Shown: positions 12,616-16,553 of the stretch, one piece after another
How positions within the stretch are numbered: position 1 is the stretch's first letter
Layout of the letters: the number at the start of each line of letters is the position of its first letter
Source: Clostridiales bacterium
Lineage (GTDB): Bacteria > Bacillota > Clostridia > Lachnospirales > Lachnospiraceae
Length of the DNA: 16,553 nt
Direction: 5' to 3'
Assembly (NCBI GenBank): GCA_018369015.1
Contig: JAGZDD010000081.1
Location: 1-16,553, forward strand
Translations under genes and position numbers: made by a program
Notes under the pieces: generated by a model
The model's input: the letters and a program-made list of their open reading frames with translations, nothing else
Told to the model about the DNA's origin: nothing
The model's database searches: none

Positions 12616-14934
12616 ATGAGTGAAATTAATTATACATTACCCATTATTGCACTGCGGGGTATGACAATCCTTCCGGATATGATTATCCATTTTGATGTTA
12701 ACCGTACAAAGTCTGTTCAGGCGCTTGAGGCGGCGATGGTTGAGGAACAGAATGTATTTTTAGTGACTCAGCTAGACCCGGAAACGGACCATCCCGGGGC
12801 GAAGGATTTATATACCATGGGTACTGTGGCAAAAATTAAGCAGCTTGTTAAGCTGCCCCAGGACACAGTGCGGGTGCTTGTAGAAGGAAAATTTCGCGCT
12901 CGTATGGAAAATCTGATCCAGGAAGAACCGTATATGTCCGCAGAGGTGACAATTTTTGAAGACCGCTGTGAGCTGGAGGAACTTCGAGGGGCTTCCATGC
13001 TGCGTTATTTAAAAAATCAGTTGGAGATTTACGCGTCGGTGAATAACCAGCTCAGCGCTGAGCTGGTAAGGAAGCTGGATGCTGAGGAGGACCCGCTTAA
13101 GCTCATCAATCAGCTTTCGATTAATATTCCTATGGATTATCAGGAGCGCCAGTCGCTTTTAGAGTCCATTGATATTGAAGAACGTTTTGAAACTTTAGTG
13201 ACCTTGATGAACCGTGAAGTGGAAATTATTCGTATAAATAAAGAAATTCAGGCAAAGGTCAAGGAGCGGGTGGATAAAAGCCAGCGGGAATATGTTCTAC
13301 GGGAGCAGCTTCGGGTCATCCGGGAGGAGCTGGGAGAAAATAATCTTGTATCTGAAGCTGAAGAATTTGAGCAGGCGTTAAAAAAGCTTAAGGCGGATAA
13401 GACGGTGAAAGGCAAAATTGCCAAAGAGATTGAACGTTTTAAGGCAACTGGCAATAACCCGTCAGAAAACGGCGTGCTCCGGGGGTATATTGAAACGCTG
13501 CTTGAAATGCCGTGGGGAAAGGCCGGGAAGGATAACCCCGATATTTCACGGGCCGAGGATATTTTGCGGGCTGACCATTATGGCCTTGAAAAGGTTAAGG
13601 AAAGAATACTTGAGTATCTGGCGGTACGCCAGCTTGCCAAAAAAGGCGATGCGCCGATATTATGTCTTGTTGGCCCTCCGGGAACCGGGAAAACATCCAT
13701 TGCCCGCTCAGTGGCAAGATCTCTGAATAAAGAATATGTGCGCATCAGCCTTGGCGGCGTCCACGATGAAGCGGAGATTCGGGGCCACAGAAAAACCTAT
13801 GTCGGCGCCATGCCTGGACGGATTGCCACAGCCTTAAAGTCTGCGGGCGTGAATAATCCGGTCATGCTTCTTGATGAAGTGGACAAGGTAGGTAATGATT
13901 ACAAGGGCGATCCTTTTGCAGCGCTTTTGGAAGTGCTGGACAGTGAGCAGAACAATAAATTCCGGGATAATTATGTTGAGATTCCGATGGATCTTTCCAA
14001 TGTCCTTTTTATCGCTACGGCAAATACGGTGTCTACGATTCCGCGGCCGCTTTTGGACCGTATGGAGGTTATTGAAATCAGCAGCTATACGGAAAACGAA
14101 AAAATGCACATTGCCCGGGAACATTTAATCCCCAAGCAGCTTGAGCGCCATGGCTTTACAAAGAAGCAGATTGTTATCAGCGATAAAGCTCTGGAAAAGA
14201 TTATTATGAATTATACCCGGGAGGCTGGCGTCAGAAACCTTGAGCGCCGGATTGGAGATATTTGCCGCAAGAGCGCGAAAAAAGTGATGTCCTCGGGTAA
14301 GAAAAATGTAAAGATCACAGACAAGAATCTTGAAAAATATTTGGGAAAGCCCCGCTATACGTTTGATCTGGCGAATACAAAGGATGAGATTGGTGTTGTC
14401 CGGGGGCTGGCATGGACGAGCGTCGGCGGTGACACCCTCTCCGTAGAGGTCAATGTGCTTCCGGGAACAGGAAAATTTGAGCTGACAGGCCAGCTTGGGG
14501 ATGTGATGAAGGAATCTGCCCGGGCAGGGATCAGCTATATCCGCTCTATGATATCAAAATATGGAGTGGATAAGGAGTTTTTTGCCAACAATGATATACA
14601 TATTCATATTCCAGAGGGCGCTGTGCCAAAGGATGGGCCGTCGGCGGGAATTACTATGGCGACGGCGATGATTTCCGCAATTATCCGTAAAAAGGTGCGT
14701 GCGGATGTGGCTATGACCGGAGAAATTACTTTAAGAGGCCGGGTACTGCCTATTGGGGGCCTGAAAGAAAAGGTATTAGCGGCAAAGATTGCAAAAATAA
14801 AGACGGTTATTGTACCTGAAGCGAATCGTCAGGATATTGAGGAACTGGAAAAGGAGATTACCGACGGCATTGAGATACGCTTTGTATCTGCGATGGATGA
14901 GGTGTTAGAGCTGGCATTAAGCCCGGAGGTGTAA
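12616..14934 (+). CDS. lon: ATP-dependent protease Lon (LonA type)
   Basis: A 772-aa single-chain AAA+ serine-lysine protease with the full LonA layout. An N-terminal substrate-binding LON domain (about 5-205) is followed by a coiled helical stretch (205-290) and the ATPase with Walker A G-P-P-G-T-G-K-T (353-360) and Walker B M-L-L-D-E-V-D-K (417-424). The C-terminal protease has S676 in P-K-D-G-P-S-A-G and K719 in G-G-L-K-E-K. The Ser-Lys spacing of 43 equals that of E. coli Lon (S679/K722). It degrades misfolded and regulatory proteins. The start has AGGGA about 7 nt upstream. ysxC follows after 4 nt. Confidence 0.97.
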   Translation: MSEINYTLPIIALRGMTILPDMIIHFDVNRTKSVQALEAAMVEEQNVFLVTQLDPETDHPGAKDLYTMGTVAKIKQLVKLPQDTVRVLVEGKFRARMENLIQEEPYMSAEVTIFEDRCELEELRGASMLRYLKNQLEIYASVNNQLSAELVRKLDAEEDPLKLINQLSINIPMDYQERQSLLESIDIEERFETLVTLMNREVEIIRINKEIQAKVKERVDKSQREYVLREQLRVIREELGENNLVSEAEEFEQALKKLKADKTVKGKIAKEIERFKATGNNPSENGVLRGYIETLLEMPWGKAGKDNPDISRAEDILRADHYGLEKVKERILEYLAVRQLAKKGDAPILCLVGPPGTGKTSIARSVARSLNKEYVRISLGGVHDEAEIRGHRKTYVGAMPGRIATALKSAGVNNPVMLLDEVDKVGNDYKGDPFAALLEVLDSEQNNKFRDNYVEIPMDLSNVLFIATANTVSTIPRPLLDRMEVIEISSYTENEKMHIAREHLIPKQLERHGFTKKQIVISDKALEKIIMNYTREAGVRNLERRIGDICRKSAKKVMSSGKKNVKITDKNLEKYLGKPRYTFDLANTKDEIGVVRGLAWTSVGGDTLSVEVNVLPGTGKFELTGQLGDVMKESARAGISYIRSMISKYGVDKEFFANNDIHIHIPEGAVPKDGPSAGITMATAMISAIIRKKVRADVAMTGEITLRGRVLPIGGLKEKVLAAKIAKIKTVIVPEANRQDIEELEKEITDGIEIRFVSAMDEVLELALSPEV

Positions 14935-14938
14935 AGCT

Positions 14939-15631
14939 GTGCATGTGATAAAAAGTGTCAATCTTGAAACCGTATGTGGTATTACAAGTAAGCTCCCGGA
15001 AAATATTTATCCCGAGGTGGCTTTTGCGGGAAAATCCAACGTGGGGAAATCTTCGCTGATTAATGCGCTGATGAACCGCAAGTCCTACGCCCGTACCTCC
15101 CAGCAGCCGGGAAAGACCCAGACGATTAATTTTTATAATATCAATAACGAGATATATTTTGTAGATCTTCCAGGCTACGGATATGCCCGTGTGTCCAATG
15201 AAATAAAAGCAAAATGGGGACGTATGATTGAGAACTATCTTCAGAAGTCGCCAATGCTCAGGCTTGTGTTTCTGCTTATTGATATTCGCCATGAGCCTTC
15301 GGAAAATGATAAGCATATGTATTCCTGGATTGTGGATAATGGCTTTTATCCGGTGATTATTACAACAAAAGCGGATAAGATTAAGCGCAGCCAGCTTACG
15401 AAGCATTTGAAAATGATAAAAAATGGGTTAAATGTTGCCGAAGGCACACCGATTGTTGCATTTTCCGCACTGTCAAAGCAGGGCAGAGATGAAATTTGGG
15501 AGCTGATTGAAACCTATGCTTTAAATTTTGAAAATGGCCTTGAAGATGCGGAAGAAAACAAAGAAAATGTCAATGAGGCGGCCGACGCGGCAGATGCCCC
15601 GGTCAGAGATACAGATCATAGAAATGAATAG
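14939..15631 (+). CDS. ysxC: Ribosome biogenesis GTP-binding protein YsxC/EngB
   Basis: A 230-aa TRAFAC-class GTPase needed for large ribosomal subunit assembly. G1 is G-K-S-N-V-G-K-S (31-38), the G2 region Q-P-G-K-T-Q-T-I-N (56-64), G3 D-L-P-G-Y-G-Y-A (76-83), G4 T-K-A-D (143-146), and G5 S-A-L-S (176-179). The start codon is GTG at 14939, 8 nt after the GGAGGT inside the end of lon; a GTG at 14945 is too far from it. The last 34 residues form an acidic, Ala/Asn/Glu-rich tail beyond the usual 195-200 aa domain. It is translationally linked to lon, the common Firmicutes arrangement. Confidence 0.95.
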   Translation: MHVIKSVNLETVCGITSKLPENIYPEVAFAGKSNVGKSSLINALMNRKSYARTSQQPGKTQTINFYNINNEIYFVDLPGYGYARVSNEIKAKWGRMIENYLQKSPMLRLVFLLIDIRHEPSENDKHMYSWIVDNGFYPVIITTKADKIKRSQLTKHLKMIKNGLNVAEGTPIVAFSALSKQGRDEIWELIETYALNFENGLEDAEENKENVNEAADAADAPVRDTDHRNE

Positions 15632-15690
15632 GTGACAGTTTTGCCGGTTCGGATCGCCGGTTACGTGTATACCGATCGGCAGAAAATATT

Positions 15691-15758
15691 AAAGCCCCGC
15701 AGCTTTGCGTCTCCACCCTAAGATTGGGTGAGAGCAAAGCTGCGGGGCTTTTTCTTTT
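15691..15758. terminator. Strong two-sided terminator between ysxC and the DUF4364 gene
   Basis: A perfect 18-bp stem (15691-15708 with 15734-15751), plus inner CACCC/GGGTG pairing in the loop, is followed by TTTTTCTTTTT on the plus strand. On the minus strand the stem is followed by TTTAATATTTT, so it can end both convergent transcripts. The gap 15632-15690 holds only small imperfect repeats (CCGGTT, CGATCGG) and no gene. Confidence 0.9.
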
Positions 15759-15772
15759 TAACCTATCCGGTT

Positions 15773-16300
15773 TCATGCTTTTGTTCCAAGCATTAATGTC
15801 TGGATCAGATACGTATAAACATCAGCGTTGTGTTTTTGCCAGTTATCGCAAATCGCTACCGCCTGTTCCTTGGTAGTGACGCTTAAAGAAACAGATACAA
15901 GCTTATGGGTTCCCTCACGGATTTCACAATTGACAATAAAAAGGTCAGGCTTCTCCTGGTAATAGTCCGCCACAGTTTCGTTTTCATTGCGGAGCTGGTA
16001 ATGGTGCTCCTGCAAAAAAAGATCAACGTCTTTGCGCATAGCCTCCGGGATATTTTTTCCAAAATATTCCAGGGTTTCACGGCCCGATCCGGTGATCGAG
16101 TAATGAGAGCTGTTGCGGACCTGGCGGACTTTAATAAATTCTGCTTCTGTCAATTCATTGATGGCTCTCTGGAGCGTAAAATATGTCGTATAGCCTTTAT
16201 CAAGAATGAACTCGGACACTTGGGAATTTGTCAGCGGAAAATCCACTTTTTCAAGCATATATAAAATAATCAGCTTATAGGTTGTCAATGCGTCGGTCAT
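15773..16300 (-). CDS. DUF4364 family protein, winged-helix-like
   Basis: A 175-aa protein matching the Clostridia DUF4364 family by overall sequence character. The N-terminal half (about 5-80) looks like a winged helix-turn-helix: L-T-N-S-Q-V-S-E-F-I, then T-L-Q-R-A-I-N-E-L and I-K-V-R...H-Y-S-I-T-G-S-G-R. The C-terminal half has alternating beta-like segments of unknown role. It is probably a DNA-binding regulator, but targets are unknown. The start has GGGGGAGG 6 nt upstream of the ATG. It is convergent with ysxC. The element at 16332 begins 32 bp upstream of its start codon, leaving little room for a separate promoter. Confidence 0.8.
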   Translation of the reverse strand: MTDALTTYKLIILYMLEKVDFPLTNSQVSEFILDKGYTTYFTLQRAINELTEAEFIKVRQVRNSSHYSITGSGRETLEYFGKNIPEAMRKDVDLFLQEHHYQLRNENETVADYYQEKPDLFIVNCEIREGTHKLVSVSLSVTTKEQAVAICDNWQKHNADVYTYLIQTLMLGTKA

Positions 16301-16331
16301 GGGAATCCTCCCCCTTACTTATGTTTGACGT

Positions 16332-16553
16332 GTTACTATTCACGGCTTCGCCGAGAATAGTAACTTCGCAGGCTCATTTAGAGTTTTTGCTTCGCACCCG
16401 TTGACGCTTCACTTCAACGGGTCGAGGCAGTTGCCAAGCTGGTGAGCAAGCTCCCCAGTTTGGCTCGTTGCTTCGCGCAAAAAGAGCCTGCTCACACCTG
16501 TATCATGTTCTTACGCCGCAAACAGCAAGTGTTTGCGGCTGACTGTGAATAGT
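16332..16553. mobile_element. MITE-like element cut by the window end
   Basis: It begins with a palindromic terminus: GTTACTATTC-a-CGGC-ttc-GCCG-a-GAATAGTAAC (16332-16364). Its right side GTGAATAGT at 16545-16553 is the start of the expected GTGAATAGTAAC end, so about 3 bp are missing. Internal pairing includes GCAGGCTC with GAGCCTGC (16368-16375, 16484-16491) and ACCCGTTGA with TCAACGGGT. A perfect subterminal hairpin GCCGCAAACA-gcaag-TGTTTGCGGC lies at 16515-16539. The 8 bp before it are TTTGACGT. It is upstream of the DUF4364 gene. Confidence 0.75.

Overview
The window reads as chromosomal DNA of a spore-forming, low-to-mid GC Clostridia bacterium, most likely a Lachnospiraceae-type organism (inference). 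The grounds are an alpha/beta-type small acid-soluble spore protein, the gene order tig-clpP-clpX-lon-ysxC, a DUF4364 regulator, a DUF1540 cysteine-rich protein, strong GGAGG ribosome binding sites and sigma-A-like promoters. No plasmid, phage or transposase gene is visible.

Layout. 1-225: minus-strand tRNA-Gln and the start of tRNA-Lys, with their promoter. 226-570: a repeat-rich gap. 571-3042: a PAP2 phosphatase, an NhaC-type antiporter and a two-domain DUF1540 protein, all plus strand. 3043-3489: a second repeat-rich gap. 3490-5747: a DUF421 membrane protein (minus) divergent from a guanine deaminase (plus), with two sets of direct repeats between them. 5748-8162: a repeat, a long regulatory leader, then citrate synthase followed 4 nt later by a CYTH triphosphatase-like gene. 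8163-8610: the spore protein gene and its terminator. 8634-9247: repeats surrounding the tig promoter. 9263-15631: the protein quality-control block of trigger factor, ClpP, ClpX, Lon and the ribosome-assembly GTPase YsxC/EngB. 15691-16300: a two-sided terminator and a DUF4364 gene (minus). 16332-16553: another repeat element cut by the window edge.

The genes are mostly ordinary. The notable content is a family of short (about 90-225 bp), non-coding, strongly self-complementary elements that recur in the gaps. They share terminal inverted repeats of the type GT(A/T)AC(A/T)(G/A)TTCAGCC. Two copies are flanked by perfect 8-bp direct repeats, CCATTTTG at 248/391 and AAAAAATT at 3077/3208; others have imperfect ones. 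This is the signature of a non-autonomous mobile element (MITE). The GTAA ends and 8-bp duplications recall the IS66 insertion-sequence family (inference). At least two subtypes are visible by their subterminal hairpins, and one hairpin keeps its pairing across three copies despite changed stem bases. Copies sit just upstream of tig, of the DUF4364 gene and of the tRNA promoter, so they may also influence expression.

Functionally, tig-clpP-clpX and lon-ysxC form the co-translational folding and ATP-dependent proteolysis core. Hairpins between tig and clpP and between clpX and lon suggest internal tuning of the block. Citrate synthase is expressed from a leader with two candidate promoters, each followed by a TTAAA/TTTAA palindrome.
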